Source: Pachypanchax playfairii
Lineage: Eukaryota > Chordata > Actinopteri > Cyprinodontiformes > Aplocheilidae
Direction of reading: 5' to 3'
Length of the DNA stretch: 64,000 nt
NCBI GenBank assembly: GCA_006937955.1
Contig: SSNP01000007.1
Location: 2,955,896 to 3,019,895, forward strand
Shown: positions 1 to 14,000 of the stretch, piece by piece
Position numbering within the stretch: position 1 is the first letter of the stretch
Layout: every line of letters starts with the position of its first letter
The notes under the pieces: generated by a model
The model's database searches: none
The model's input: only the letters and a program-made list of their open reading frames with translations
Told to the model about the DNA's origin: nothing
Position numbers and translations under genes: made by a program

Positions 1-984
1 TGAAACAGTTTCTGAACTAAACTTCATTCATTTTGCTACACGTACATGTATTAAGGCTTAATCTTGTGGAAAATCTTCCATGACTCACACAACCTTTACC
101 CTTAAAGTGGTGCAGGTAAAAAAAACAATAACAGGTTTCATCTCGAGAACACGAAGCAAAAACAACAGGGGCGCTGGCTGAATATTGTCTGCAATGTATT
201 TGACATGTACTTGCATTTTAACACCCCTTTGAATCCTGTAGAAAGTTTCAGCGTAACACTTCTTGTCTGAAAACGACATTTTTCAGATAAAAATTTGAAC
301 AATAAACTGAAAAGAAAATATTTGTCATTAACTGCTAGTTGAAGGTTTAGTTTGTAACTTAAATCACGGTAAAAGTCAGTATTGTTGCGAAACTTTGATC
401 AAAAGTGAATTATAACTTTAAAAATGACAGTTAGAGTTATCTAAAGTATTTCAATTTTAAGTGTGGTGAATCAGTAGGTGAATCTCTTGGCTGCTGTGGA
501 AAGTAATGATACATTCTGTTTTTACTCTGAAGTTGGGATTTCCAAGTTCCAAGTCTAAAAAAATCAACTGAGACATTCTAACTTAGAAAGTAGAGACGTT
601 CTGGTAAACCCTGACATCAAAATCCAATATGGCTGCATTAAAAAGTTGGTGATTGGTGCAGTAATGAACTATTGGTTTTCACTTCTGTTGATTTGTGTCT
701 GATTCAATGAGCTACACACATAATACACTGTACCACCTCAATGTGGAAATATGTCATTGTGTTTGAATGTACAGAATCCAGTCGACTACTTTGTTATAGA
801 CTTGTATTTTTAATAATAAGTAACCCGGTCACTAAAAACAAAAGTTAGTACTATGGTTCTCAAACTGTGGTATATGTATCACATGTAGTACACCATGTAC
901 ATACAAAGCTAGTTAACATTCATAAGCTGGAGACTGATGTGAAGCTATAAAGCAGATGTACCCAGAAGATCAGTGGTTCAAATC
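1..984. other. Intergenic, no gene seen
   Basis: No reading frame in this stretch looks like a known protein, and no exon with consistent splice sites could be built. It is AT-rich sequence to the left of a LINE remnant. Confidence 0.6.
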
Positions 985-1600
985 CATCCGTCCACCCGCC
1001 CGTCCACCCGGGGGCCTCCTCCTAGTGGGACATGTCCAGTAAACCTCCATAGGGAGCTGATAGGAGGCGTCCTAACCAGATGCCCGTACCCCCTCAGTTG
1101 ACTCCTTTTGATGCAGAAGAGCAGCAGCTTTACTTCAAGCTCTCTAGGAGCTCCTCACCATATCCCAAAGGCTGCGCCTGACCACCCTACGGAGGATCCA
1201 GGATCCAGATCTCATGACTATAGTTATGGGTTGGAACGAAGACCAATAGTAAATCTAGAGCTTTACCTTCTGGCTCAGCTCCGTCTTCACCAAAGAAGTG
1301 CCCGCATCACTGAGGACAAAGTCCTGACTGATCCATCCTGCTATCATTCATGAGCAAGATGCCCAGATACTTAAACTACTCCACTTGAGACAAAGACTCA
1401 CTGCCAGCCTGAAGGGAGCATTCCAACTTTTTCTGGCTGAGAGCCAGGACCTCAAATTTTGAGTAGCTGACTCTCATTCCAGCCACTACACACTCAGCTG
1501 CAAACTGCCCCAGTGCACGCTGAAGGTCATGATTCAAAGACACCAACAGAACCACATCAACTGCAAAAAGCAGTGATGAGAAAGTATAAACCATCACATC
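985..1600 (-). mobile_element. Degraded LINE reverse-transcriptase fragment
   Basis: Read on the minus strand, this resembles the end of a non-LTR retrotransposon reverse transcriptase of the kind common in fish. One frame (about 1376-1597) has a decayed active-site block, 'FAVDVVLL', where FADD would be expected. It is followed by 'GQFAAECVVAGMRVSYSK' and 'LQAGSESLSQVE'. A later piece (about 1000-1110) reads like the downstream 'KRSQLRGYGHLVRTPP' region. Stops and frame changes separate the pieces, so it cannot be active. The family assignment is by recognition of the protein pattern, without a database search. Confidence 0.7.
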
Positions 1601-3439
1601 TTAAAGGGAATTCTACAAATAGTGTTAAACTTAGGTGCTTAGTCAGTTTCCATGTATTTTTCAGATCCGAATATAAAATAGAAAATTTCTGCCGCTGTTT
1701 AATGATGTCTGTCATACTGGTAATACTTGAACAGGATGTTGGTACTCTGAGGTAAATGGAACTCAGCACAAATTGACAAAAATATCACATATAAAAGTAA
1801 CAATGTTTATGAACAACTTAAATGATATTATTCTTTCTAAAATAAAGATTGTAGGACTGTGAACTCATACTGAACACTTTCAGAATAACATTATGTAAAA
1901 CAGATAATGAAGGAAGTATGTAAAGAAATGAAAAACAAACAAAACAGATCTACTTGAGTAAACCTGCAGGAATAAACATGTTTCTTTTTTACAGTATTAC
2001 CTGCATTTCCTTGTTTCCGTCTCATGAAGTTCCTCATCGTGTGACAGTTAAACCGCATGTTTTCAACGTCACCCACTCGCCCTGAGGTGAGGACTGCAGA
2101 AATGATCTAATTTCAATGAGAAAAACATTTCAGCATGACGATGTCTGAGGACAAAACAGCAAGGAAACTGACTGAAATACAAAAGTATTAAAAAAAAAAA
2201 CACAATTACAACATTATTATAATAGTAGCTGTATCCACAGAAGGACAAAGTTATGACAGAGTGGGCTGTATTAAACAATTTATGTCTTTTTAGCCTTCCA
2301 GGCTCGTTGCATTTGTGTTGTATAAAATGTCTGTGCATTCAAATTAATTAGTTTATTTATGCTAATAGTTAATTCAATCATAAAAGCAAATCTAACATAC
2401 CATCATAAGCAGCTCTCCTTGTCACTACCTGCCTTGTACATCTATCACATAGTTGTCAGTGTTAACTTTACACAGCTCAGAGCTCAAATGTCTCACACAC
2501 TGAGTGAGAGACGCACGTTTCAGTGAGTTCACACGTTCAAACACCACATATGACATTTCTCGTGCACTGAATTAATTTGATAGGAGAAGACAGGTTTCAT
2601 CTGCTTTGAAGCGTTTTTGAGTTTGGGACCTCTCAGCAAATCAGAAACAGTGTTTCTTGTTGCTGGGTGAAAGTCTGAGGCTCAAATTTTATACTGTTAA
2701 TCCAAACCTTGTCCCAACAGTTGCTGCTGAACATGCAGAGGTTATTAGAAATAACAAATAAATAAACTTGGTACAGCTCACACCACCGAGAGTCGTTTTA
2801 AAACTTTAAACCATTTTTTTTCACGGAGACAGGAGCAGAAAGATGTATCCTCCTTCAGCTGAACCCAAAACAAATAGGATTTTATATTGCAAAAGTTTTT
2901 ACCACTGCAGATGTGTGGCGCTGCCTCTAGTCTACAGACTGGAGATCATTTGGCGCACCCACGCATGCTGGCAAAGTCTGGAAATAAGCTGCAAACAGGT
3001 TTTCCATGCACGGATGCACAAGGATGTAGATGAGTTGGATCAGGTGATTATTTAATTTGTTGCAATGATTTGGATGCAAACTTGAACAGGACTCTAAGTA
3101 TCAAAATTTACTGTGAGGACAAGGCGGAGTGGGAGTAGTACTGCAGCCAAAACTCAAACATCGAGTCATTCCAGCTCCGACTGAAGAAATATTGCTTTGA
3201 ACTTATTATGAAACCTGACAGCTCTGTTTTTACAGCATTAGAAACATGTAAACACAGACAACAACACGCTTACTGCCATGGAAACATTCGTTATGTTAGC
3301 CAGTAATCAACAAGTTTAGAAGAAGGTTCTGAAGGACATCAAGGTTGAGAACAGAAGAACATTCTGTCAAACTGATTGACAAACATCAAAATCATTAGAT
3401 AAATGGACATGATGAGACACTCATCATGTCAGCACAGGG
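1601..3439. other. Intergenic, no gene seen
   Basis: Only short open frames without recognisable domains are present. I see no repeat boundary, RNA gene or conserved exon here. Confidence 0.55.
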
Positions 3440-4090
3440 ACATGCCCCTGAGCATCAGAGCAATAGAAGCTCAGATCTACCACACCAGACAAGACCCCAG
3501 GTGTAGGCTGTGTAACGAGACCCCTGAGACAATCCAGCACATAACTGCCTTGATGTAAGATGCTTGCAGGGAAAACATACATGAAGTATCATGACCAAGT
3601 GACGGACAAAGTGTACAGGAGCATCTGTGCACACTATGGACTGCATGCCAAGGTCAGAGTAGGAAACACCTCCAAAGGTGTTAGAAAATGACTGAGCTAC
3701 GATCCAGTGAGACTTCCAGATACAGACTGACAGAATGGTAATAGTGAACCAACCGAACACTGTGGTGGACAAACATCAGAGGAAAGCTGTGGTGGTTGAC
3801 ATATCAATACCAAACAACTTCAACATCAGGAAAAAGGAACATGAGAAACTACCTGGTGCTCAGAGAAGACCTGGAGAAGACCTGGAGAAGACCTGGAGAA
3901 GACCTGGAGAAGACCTGGAAGGTGAAGGTATCAGTGGTGCTTGTGGTCACAGGAGCACTCGAGGCAGTAATTTCCAAACTGGAGAAGTGGCTACAGCAGA
4001 TCCAGGAAAAACATCTGACATCTCAGTCCAGGAGTTCAGGGAACAGCAAAGATATTATGTAGAACCTTCAAGTTCCCAGACCTCTGATAG
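3440..4090 (+). mobile_element. Degraded LINE ORF2 C-terminal segment
   Basis: Translated in pieces on the plus strand, this matches the C-terminal part of a fish non-LTR retrotransposon polyprotein. A zinc-knuckle-like block reads 'DPRCRLCNETPETIQHI', with Cys, Cys and His. A 'LAGKTYMKYHDQVTDKVY' block follows, then 'KEHEKL' and 'EKWLQQIQEK'. Several stops and frameshifts interrupt it. It contains an 11-bp minisatellite at 3865-3919 that has expanded a region coding for charged residues. The element is inactive. Clade assignment is left open. Confidence 0.7.
3865..3919 (+). repeat. 11-bp minisatellite, five copies
   Basis: The unit GAAGACCTGGA is repeated five times head to tail without change. 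Because 11 is not a multiple of three, the array reads in all three frames, giving an 11-residue period ('RPGEDLEKTWR'). It lies inside the decayed LINE and appears to have expanded there. Confidence 0.9.
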
Positions 4091-4360
4091 AGAACCTGAG
4101 GTTGGAAGGACGGGGACCGTTCACAGAAGGTGAGGATGAGGTTTTTTATGAACAGAAGATCATTTGTAAAAATGTTTTTTCTCACTCTAAAATAATAAAA
4201 AAGGTTCATTTTTATTTACCAAGCCTGTTTTGTCATATTTCCTGCCATAATTTTAATATAAGGAACAGGAATGGAATTGTTTATTTTCACTTTTCCTAAA
4301 ACTTTAACTTAATTATTATTTAGATGCATATTTAGAAGATGTGTTATGAGCAGATGCTTT

Positions 4361-4723
4361 GCGAGGCTGCACAGTGTGACAGGTGGTAGAGCTGTTGCCT
4401 TGCAGTGAGAAGGTGCTGGGTTCAAATCTGGGCTGGGGTCTTTCTGCATGGAGTTTGCATGTTCTCCCTGTGCATGTGCAGTTCCCTCCCACAGACCAAA
4501 AAACACTGTCNGTATAAGAGACAGTGCACGAGGGTAACTGGTAACTCTAAATAGTCCGTGGATGTGTGTGTGTGAGTGGTTGCTTGTCTTTATGTGGTCC
4601 TGTGATGGACTGGTGACTTGTCCAGGATGTAACTCCGCCTCTCGCCCAATTACCACTGGAGATAGATACCCGCTCCCTACGACTCTGAACAGGAAAATGC
4701 AGGTTTAGAAAATGAATGGATGG
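4361..4723 (+). mobile_element. tRNA-headed SINE-like element, copy 1
   Basis: The head has pol III promoter features: an A-box-like stretch near 4381 and a B box GGTTCAAATC at 4419-4428. The body includes the phrases 'GAGTTTGCATGTTCTCCC' and 'GTGATGGACTGGTGACTTGT', which recur widely in teleost genomes. It ends in a short ATGAATGGATGG run. One N occurs at 4511. A diverged, inverted relative lies at 17589-17893. Naming the exact family would need a repeat-library search. Confidence 0.75.
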
Positions 4724-7619
4724 CAAATATTTGGGGGTTTTATATTATTTTTAAGTGTTATTACCAGCTCAAAGTCTGACATCACAACTTAATTTATACT
4801 CTAATCTGTTTTTATGTTTGAAATCAAAGGAATAAATTGGCCACATGTATTTAATTTCAGTTTATTATCTTTATTGTGCATGAGCTACATTTGATGTTTA
4901 TGTAATTTACTTAGTTTTTCTCATTGTTTACATTTGAAGATTTAAAGGCCAGAGGTTGGCTTGAACAGATTTAGCCTATCTGTTCTTAGAGGTCCGTCTA
5001 AGGACAGAACAGTCACATGGTGACTCTGTAATCCTGTCTCACATGCAGACACAGTCATTATCTCTTCAAAGCTGGTCAAGTTCCACACTGACAACCTTGG
5101 ATTTCACCTCGGGTGGAGCATCATGTTGTACCATACACAAAGAAGAGGAAAGAAAAGCATGTAACAAGGGATAATAGCAACATGTTTCTGATCTGTGTGA
5201 GACATACACAACAAAAAAATAGACCTTTTGCCGACTGAATCTCGGAATGTCATGAATCAGTGACGCAGTAGTTGGATATTTTTACTCAGCTTTGTAAGAG
5301 AACCTGCTGTCTTGGACGAAGCTGACTAATACGACCACTGCTTGCTTGCTTGCTCTGTCCGCTGGCTGCCAATGCTTTGAGAGAACATGTAAAGCTTAAT
5401 CCCATATTACCGCGGCTATGTTAAGTGTAAAAGCATCTGACATCACATTTCCAAGGAAAGCCCTGCACATGAGCGTAAAGAGAAAAACTGAATTCCAACT
5501 TGATAAGCTTAAAGTGCTAATGGTGGTAAAAAAAAAAAAAACTTTCTCAGGCGCCATTAAGATTTTGATCAAATGACCTGAGAGTCAAAACTGTTGTTTT
5601 TAGACACCAAATTTGCACTGAAACAGAACACATTTGTGCATCTAGAGTGTTTTTTTACTCAGTGAGTCATTAAAACACATTAAAGATGTTTAGTGAGTTT
5701 TTCAGGTCAGTCTATATTGAAGTATGTGCTTATTCCTCTCCTCTTATCTCACCCTCCCAGTTGAGAAATTAGGATATTGACAATGACAGTATAGAGTTAT
5801 GTCTCATGTAACAAAAAGGAGGTTTCTAACAGTGACTCTGTCACATATATACACACCTGTTCTGAAAACTCCATCAGGATTTGCACATACAATGTCTCAC
5901 ATAGTGGACATCATACAGTAAAAATCCTCTATGACACGCATGGATTTGGGTAGTGTAGCGCCACATTAGCAACTTCATTAGATTTTAGTAAGTCACTCTA
6001 TGCAAAGCTACCTACTGACTACATAACAACTCTATCAGACGCTAGCTGACTGATTAAAAACCAGGGATATGATCAAGCTTAGGAATTTCTGATATAACAG
6101 ATGATATTTACTGGTGTAAAAAGTCACACGAGTTTGTTTATGTGCATCTATTAACATACTATAACTGTTAAAGTTAACAAGTCTGGGCAGAAATTATTCA
6201 CCTGCGCTCCAGTAAGGAACATGAAGCTTCACCATGTCATCTTCAGCAGATATTTATGGTATTAGCAAATTATTTATACTCTGAAAAAACAAAACTTTTT
6301 TATTTCAACATCAAACATCTTTTGCTAGAATAAAGTATGTTTTTTTTATGTTTAGGATTTAAAAAAACTATAAGATTGTTACCACAATTTGAACGTAGCA
6401 TTTGACATGTGGTGTTCTACAGGAAAAGGGGACAAAATAAAGTTTATAGTTGTTATCATTATAAGGTTGTTACAACAAGTTACATTGAACCCAAACAAGT
6501 GGAGAAATCAGTAACCTGCTCAAAAACATTAATAATGAATGAACATCACATAGTTTTTCTACAAATGTTGCTATTTTTACATAATTCATACAGAAAAATC
6601 ATGAATTTGATCCTTTTGTGTTGATTCTATGAATATCTAGTAGTAGTTGATGACTAACAAATATAAAAGCATGCAGACATTTGGAATTTTAAAGATGCTT
6701 TTATAGTGAAATTACTTCTGTTGGATCCATCTGAATTTACTCTATATTTCTTCTCATTTTATAAGGTAACTACTGAGAAACAAATTAACTGATAAGTCTT
6801 TTTTTCTAAGCTGGTTTGTTAAATTAAAGCTTCATATTTTGAGGTTTAAAACATGATATAAGAAAAAGTTATTGTACGTATTATAGCTCAGGTGGTCAGA
6901 TTTATGTCTGGCTGCCTGCAGCCTTCTCCATCTGTTCTAACATGTAATTACTACACGTGAGCCTCATATAGATGAGCATGTTGAAAAGAGATGACCAGAT
7001 GGTGTGAATGACACAACCCTGCATGTTCATGTGCACATCATCCGTGTGTCACGTGAAGAAGCAGACATCAAGAAAATGATAAAACGAGATGTAGAAACAA
7101 GGAAGTGGAAAGATTGTGGACGAGAAAGAACACGGCACTACATGAAACTTACACGTGTTTTTACATACAAACATGATGTTCATCGTCAGCATGTTGCAGA
7201 TGAGGGTTGATGCTGAGTGTACAGCAATGTTCTTGTGTTTTTTCTTGACTCAACAGGAAATTATCTTTGACTTAAACAACATTATGACTCAAAATCCAAC
7301 TGATATTACTCCTTCAGGCTGTTCTTCATCATGGATGGTATTGGACACGGGACAGAAATTATGACTCATAAATAGAAAAAAAAGAACCCATCACAGCACA
7401 GACTGTGTTCCCTGTAAAGGAACATTTTAAGGGAAATTTAGATTCGTTAGATTTGATGCGTGTCATAACAAAACAATAGAGGCCTCATTAAAACTCATTG
7501 TGTCGTTATTATTTTACCCAACTGCCTGTGAAGCTTGACCCTAAACAAGACTCGTGTTCTAGAACATTTTTTTAATTATTCCTCCTGACAAAAGGACAAG
7601 AATCACCAAATGACACAAA
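4724..7619. other. Intergenic, no gene seen
   Basis: This stretch of almost 2.9 kb is AT-rich with simple poly-A or poly-T runs and a short GCTT repeat near 5339. No exon, RNA gene or clear mobile-element boundary could be supported. Confidence 0.55.
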
Positions 7620-8310
7620 AATCCCAATCAAATTTATTGGCCATGTTTGCAACACACAAGGAATTTAGCTCTGGTTGTGAGTAACTCTCAAGTAGTGTAA
7701 TTATTTACAGACATTGCCTAATATACAGACAGTAAACAGGGTAGACAGTGTACATGGGTGAGTCTCATCAGGTGCTGATATGAATAAAAAACTCATTTAG
7801 TTTAAAATGAAGCCAGATCTAATAACAGGTACAGGTCCAACATTTAGAAAAGATCTTCTATCAGATGAAAGAGGGCTGAAAAGTCAGTGACCAAGGTGAA
7901 AGGATCTGTGGTGATTCTTGATTATTTCCTGATTCTTGAGGTGCACAAGTCCTGGATGGAGGGCGGGACTGAAATAAATCAGATTGTGATGGGGGGGGTA
8001 GAAGAAAGATTAAATTAACCCTGCATAAAACTGGACCAGCAGCACCTTAAGCAGACCAAACATCCTCAGCTGTCACAGGACGTTTATCCTCCTTTTTGAG
8101 GAATGAAGAGATGTTGTTCCATTTAAAGTTCTTGGAGATAGTGTTACCAAGGAGCATAAAGATCTCCACAGGTGACACAGGGCAGCTGGATATGGTATGT
8201 CAGGTGAATGTCTCCTGAGGTCCATTGTGGACAGTTCTGTCAGTGGACAGTCTGAGAAGCTCAAAGTTTTCATCTCCCAACAATAACTGACCCGATCTGT
8301 TGACAAACAA
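7620..8310 (-). mobile_element. Decayed interspersed repeat fragments
   Basis: The stretch starts with AATCAAATTTATTGGCCA followed by ACACACAAGGAATTT, a phrase I recognise from abundant teleost repeats in this orientation. Further blocks about 'AGTTCTTGGAGATAGTG' and 'CAGTGGACAGTCTGAGAAG' fit the rest of the same kind of repeat. No intact frame remains. A related start phrase (TTTATTGATCA with ACAAGGAATTTGAC) occurs at about 38720. Confidence 0.5.
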
Positions 8311-11088
8311 TAGAACAGCTTTTGAAATATTGCAGCAAATGAAAATACAAGCTTGATTTTTATCTTTTTCTTTTTACAGGTTCACGTTTTAAATTAAGGT
8401 TAAAACTGGTTCTCTATGCTTTGAAAATAACAAAAAATTAGAATGAAAGGCACTCTCCATACTGCATGTCAGAAGAGCCTCTTTAATCAACATTTTATTT
8501 TTCATACCATATATTTCAGATTAATACAATATTTCAGTCGGAACTTTTTATTCACTCAGAACTCAGAGGATGCAGGATGAGGATGCAATAAGTCCAGGAA
8601 ATGGAAAGTGAAACTTATTGATTTATTCTGAAACATTCCATGTATTTGAACATATCCCTGTTCGTAACTAGCAAGTGAAAAGTAAAATTCTAAGAAGTAA
8701 GACACTGAAGTCTCACTCATCCTCAATGCAAATAGCTTTAGATCACATATTTTCTTAACTGCCTTTTGAAGATCCCAGCAGGAAACTAGGTAGAAGAAAA
8801 CAATATTTGTAAGAAACTGAAAGCAAAATAAATATTCAGGACTGCTTTAAACGTGTAACAAAGACTAAAATGATGCTTTTAACCAGGTCCAGTTTCACAG
8901 TTTCCAGATTTATGTCTGTTCTCTGACTTCAGGACTGTTTTGTGAAGTTGTTGATCATGAACCAAAGACATGATTTGACTTGTAAACAGTCTCTAGGCAA
9001 ATAAAACAATGTCCATTTGTCTTACATAGGCTGTGATAATTAAGATATTCCCATCCTTATGTAAACACACATCAAGCTGCTTAGCAACAACCATAAAACA
9101 TTTGTAAAGAAAACTTTGCTAAAGTAAACCAATGGGACAGTTAATTCTTGTCTTTAAGCCTTTTAGCAGGCTGGGCTGGGAGCCAGGACGTTTGTTTTCT
9201 GGAGGATAGTAAAAGGGTTGGACTGCAGTGTAATATGTCCCAACAGCAGCTCAGTTCTACTGCTGGGACTGGAGTTTATGACGTCAGCCTCCAATAAGCT
9301 GACGGACAGCCTTGTCTTCACGTTTGAGGGTCCATGAAATGAGACTGATAGAGGATATGGACTCCAATTACATTATTAAGCAAGTACATGGACTGGCGTA
9401 CACACACTAAACACTGCTAACATGCTGCGAAACCCATTTACATGATTTGGACTGAAGTGAACTTGTGATGGATGAGCAACTTCAAACAGCCTCATTCAGA
9501 AAGTATTTACAAAGTTTCAGATACTTTGTTCAGGGAATTGTCTAAATTGTCGAACCGCGCTTGGAGGAGAAAATGAGAAATGGCGCCATCTTCTGGTGCA
9601 TTGTGAAACACCTTTCTCTGAAATTTTACAATAAAAAATACAAAAACAAAACAAAAATACATTTTGTTTCTCTTCTTAAGATTTGAATATATTCTGACTA
9701 CACTTTCAATCGGAAAGAGTGACTTTGATTTCAAATATTCTAAAGAATTGTTAGCAATAGGACTAAATGCAGGATCCAACCATCAAATTCATGTTATATC
9801 ATTTACTGAACAAGTAAAACCAGTCTAAATCACATAACTATTAGGAAATCAAATACTTTTTGTGCTTGCAATACCATGTTTTATTGGTAAGATTAAGTGC
9901 AACAGTTACACATTTTGCATACCAGATAAAACAGCTCATATTGCTGACAACTTTGTTTTATTGTATACACACACATAAGGCAAAAAGGATTTGCTGGAAA
10001 ATGGTGCATCATAGTTAGTTTAGGCAAAGTGCATGAGTGTGGCGGTTAAACCAAAGTATAAAGACCAAAGGAATATCGCTGTTCCAGGCAAATAAGTGCA
10101 GCAGAAACCACTGAAACACAAAAATTATTATTAAAATAAGAATTTGACGAACAGAATATGTTTTTCTCACAAACACATGGTTCTCAAATGTGTTAGTTTC
10201 TTTAAAAAACACATTAAAATAAAATTTCTATTTGGAAATATATCACCTTAGAATGGGTGAAACCACTGTACACTTTGAAGGGCAGAAATGTCAGGATCAC
10301 AGGGATAGTTCAGGTATTTTATAAAGGGTCTGTCAGTTCTATATTTAAATAGTCAGTATCTTACCTGCAGCAGAAAGCAGCCGAGTGATCCAAGTCTGGA
10401 GAGTCAGAAGAAACTTTCTTGAAAGAGTTGTTTTAACTTCAACTCAAACGAAGACTCCCCTCTTTCTAAAACACATCAAACTTCAAAGCCATTCAAGCAA
10501 ACACTATCCTGTAGTATTTTCCTCTCAGATACTTTTGTAATCTTAAGTGTAAATAACCATCTGATTCAAAACAGAAAAATTGTGTAAAAAAATGAAAGCA
10601 TTTACTTGAACTGCTACAAAAGCTTTGAGGTTTAGGTTATTTTAGATCTTGAAACTCTATTCTAACTAGATTGTTTCCTGACTAGCAGTTAGCTTAAATC
10701 CTCTATAAGAACGTGAGACTTCTGTTTGCTGCAGGTAAAACACTGACTGCTCATAAGTACTGCATATAACCCCCTTTTTAAAAAGTCTGAACCAAATCTT
10801 TTATTCACTTACAACTAATGTCTAAATTGAATTAATGCTTGTTTTAATCCAAAGATATTCTGTTGTAAATTTGTAACACACGACCTTTCATGACTTTAAA
10901 TAACAGGATCATCTCATACCAGACACGTTAAACATCAGCTCCTTTCAAATCTGTGCAATAAGCTGTAAATAAACTAAAAATTAGAAGCATATGTGGGTTT
11001 TCTTTTCTTTTCATGTTGAATTTCATCTCACAACAGATTTCTGTCATAACCTCCAAAGTCCAGCTAAAAATATCAAGCCCCCCCCCCT
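8311..11088. other. Intergenic; probable 3' flank of abtb1
   Basis: No coding exon was found. The right end is downstream of the abtb1 stop codon, so part of it is probably abtb1 3' UTR. A TTTATT at 10800-10805 (AATAAA on the minus strand) is one candidate polyadenylation signal, about 290 bp past the stop. The rest shows nothing I can name. Confidence 0.5.
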
Positions 11089-14000
11089 TTAGCAGTCAAT
11101 ATTTATGTTAGAAAGCAGCTCCTCCAAGGCTTCCAGCTTCTGATTGGCCTCCTCGATTGCACTGTATGTCTGCACGTTGCTGGCGATGTGGTAGCGGATG
11201 TCGTCCACAAGGGGGACAGAGTCTGTCTCCTGTCGCTCCTCCAGTGACGCAGCGTCTTCTATTATTATCTCGGCAAACTCGGCCTGCTCCACCAGCTGTG
11301 ACGGACAGATGTGTTGGACAAAGAAAAGGTCTGAGATTAGACATTTGATGTATAAATGCTTTTATACATTAACACACTGACACAAACACCCACCCGCTCA
11401 ATGTTCTTGGCCATGAACTCTGTGCACTGATCTTCTAGCCGAGAGAGACGAAAAAGCTTGGCCGTCTTCCACATGTGCATGACGTTGTCCTCACATATTG
11501 TCTTGGCAAGCGTCTTCCCACAGAGACGTTTCAAACCCGGGAGCAGGTACATGTCAGCCACACACAGAACGTCGAACACGTTTTCCATCGTCAGCTGGAC
11601 ATAAAGAAGACCCAACTAATTACAATAATCACAAGAAGAAGAGAAAACAGTGTCCTTAAGGATACAATGATGAAATATTCACATGATAAATGAATCGTTT
11701 CCCAGTAAATTGTCCATTTTGGTGTCTTTTTAAACTCCATTACTCAAAAACCTTCAACATTTTTTTAATCCTACAAATTAGGATTAGATTTGGGCTGCAG
11801 CATTCAAATATTTTTTGTAATCGAGTACTCTATCAAATCTTTTATCGATTAATCGATTACTCTAATAAATTATGGAAAAATTGTGGATGAAGGAGTTTTT
11901 TGAATGAAGTAGTTTGCTGCTGGCAGACTGAACAAGTTCATGAAAAGGCAGTAAATTTACTGATCAAAACCAGGAGACATCTGAAGGTCACAGAATAAAC
12001 TGCTCTGTATCAGGGACAATCCCTCCAACGTCCTACAGGGCCAGCGGAGCTGTTTGTCTAAAAATGTATCACATTGAACGTGTTTCTGTCTGCACATAAT
12101 TACAATATGCAAATTGTAAATTCTGATGTTCTTTTTTTTTAAATTCCCTATATTAATCCCTCGTGGGGAAATTTTACTCTGCATTTGACCCATCCTAACC
12201 GTAAGGTGAGGAGCCGAGGGCAGCCATATTGAACAGCGCCCGGGAGGCAGTTTCGGGGTTCAGTATCTTGCCCAAGGATACTTCGACGTAGCTTGCCGGC
12301 ACCGGGGATCGAACCCGCCATGTTTCTCATGAAGGGCGATCATCTTTCCGCTAGACTACGCCGCCCGTTTAACAGCATCTCTTACATAAAACAATCTCCA
12401 CAAGTCTATATAACTTGATTTACTTTATTTTATTGGTAATAATCTCTGACCACAAACCTCAGTGTCATCAGTGTAGATGTAGTACATGACATGGATGAAG
12501 ATTTCATGGGGGATGTTGTGTAACGTTATCACAGGCGTGCTGGGCTGAGACTGCAGCTGCCCCCCCTCACTGAAATGATCCTCCAGCAAAGCTTTAAAAT
12601 AATCACTGCGTCCACAAAAAAAGGCCTGAAAGACACGCGCAATTAAAATGTTATATTTGTATTTTTAAGCATTCATCAGTGTCTGGAACAAAGTGTAAGC
12701 TTCGCAGTTCATACCTTATGACACAAGAAATCATAACCTTCTACTCTGAAGCAGATGTCAGGATAAGTTGGGAAGTGATCGACTCGGTTAAAGGGAAGCT
12801 CACCAAATCCAACCTGAGGAGAAGAATCAGATCTGATATATTTATAATTAGATACTGAGAGTTAAAAGTCATGATTTAACTTCAATCATGTCCTTACTCG
12901 CAGTTCAGTAGGCAAGGCACAGTCTGCCAACTGAGCCATCTCCTCCTGGAGCTGACACGTATGAGGCTCCAGGCTGAGAACTTTCACACAAGTTCCTGGT
13001 TTATTGGACACTTCAGTATAAAACAAAAACATGAACAAATCAACAGGAACAACAGAAAAACACACTAAATTTGGAGATTCAGAAATATTGATATATTGTT
13101 TTACACTGTAATAGATGTACAGTGGAGCAGAGTGGAGATACTTTGCTCCTGTATGATGCTCCCGCCTCTTTATGGTGGAAATGATTTCATTTATTTACTC
13201 CATTGACCAGAAGTGGAGGTGGGAACCAGGAAGTCTTACCAAATTCATAGACTTGTTTACATTTGTTCTCCAGCTCTTCGATAAGATCTGTCATTTTACA
13301 CTGCTTAGCGAGTCGTCTACTGTCCTCCACCAAACTTATGTCAATATCCATTCGCCCTGTGAGGTAAAGAAAAACTGATGGAAACATTCCTTTCACACGT
13401 TTTGGCTCAACTTGCATTTTTACAAACTGAAACATTACAAAAATACAACAACAGAACTAAATATTTGTGAATTTTATTTTTCATTTTGACACCTTAGGGG
13501 CCAGAGTCTCTGCTGCACACTCACCTGTATAGAAATACTGCAGGATGGCTCCAAAAGCTGCAGGATTGATCTAAAATCAAAACATATTTTATTAAAAAGA
13601 CAAATAAAGAAACTGTAACCAATAAAATAGCTAAATTACTATATTTTTTTTATTTACCAAAGGGTGTTTGAGGGTGATGAGGCTCTTTCCTTTCCATTTG
13701 GTCTCAAACATCTCAGTAAAGTACTCTGAGCGTGCGCTGAGCACACATCGGTGGGCCGGAAATGTTTGTCCATGAACCAGGAACTTGACATCGCTGTGCT
13801 GACCCTGCTCTAGTAACCTAATGGTAAAATGCAGAAATGCTTCTTGAACATTTACAAGCCACAACGTGCTGGTCGGTGTCTCCTTTTACGCTCTTTCCAA
13901 TGAAACAAGTGTGAAATTTGACTCTTACATGTGCAGAAAATAGTTAAAGTCATTCCGCTGCATGGCACGGACACTGACACACTTATAATCTTTGAGCAGG

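Noticed and set aside
3735..4133. 132-residue plus-strand frame with a charged repeat
   Set aside because: The periodic sequence is produced by the 11-bp minisatellite in a decayed LINE and does not represent a host protein.
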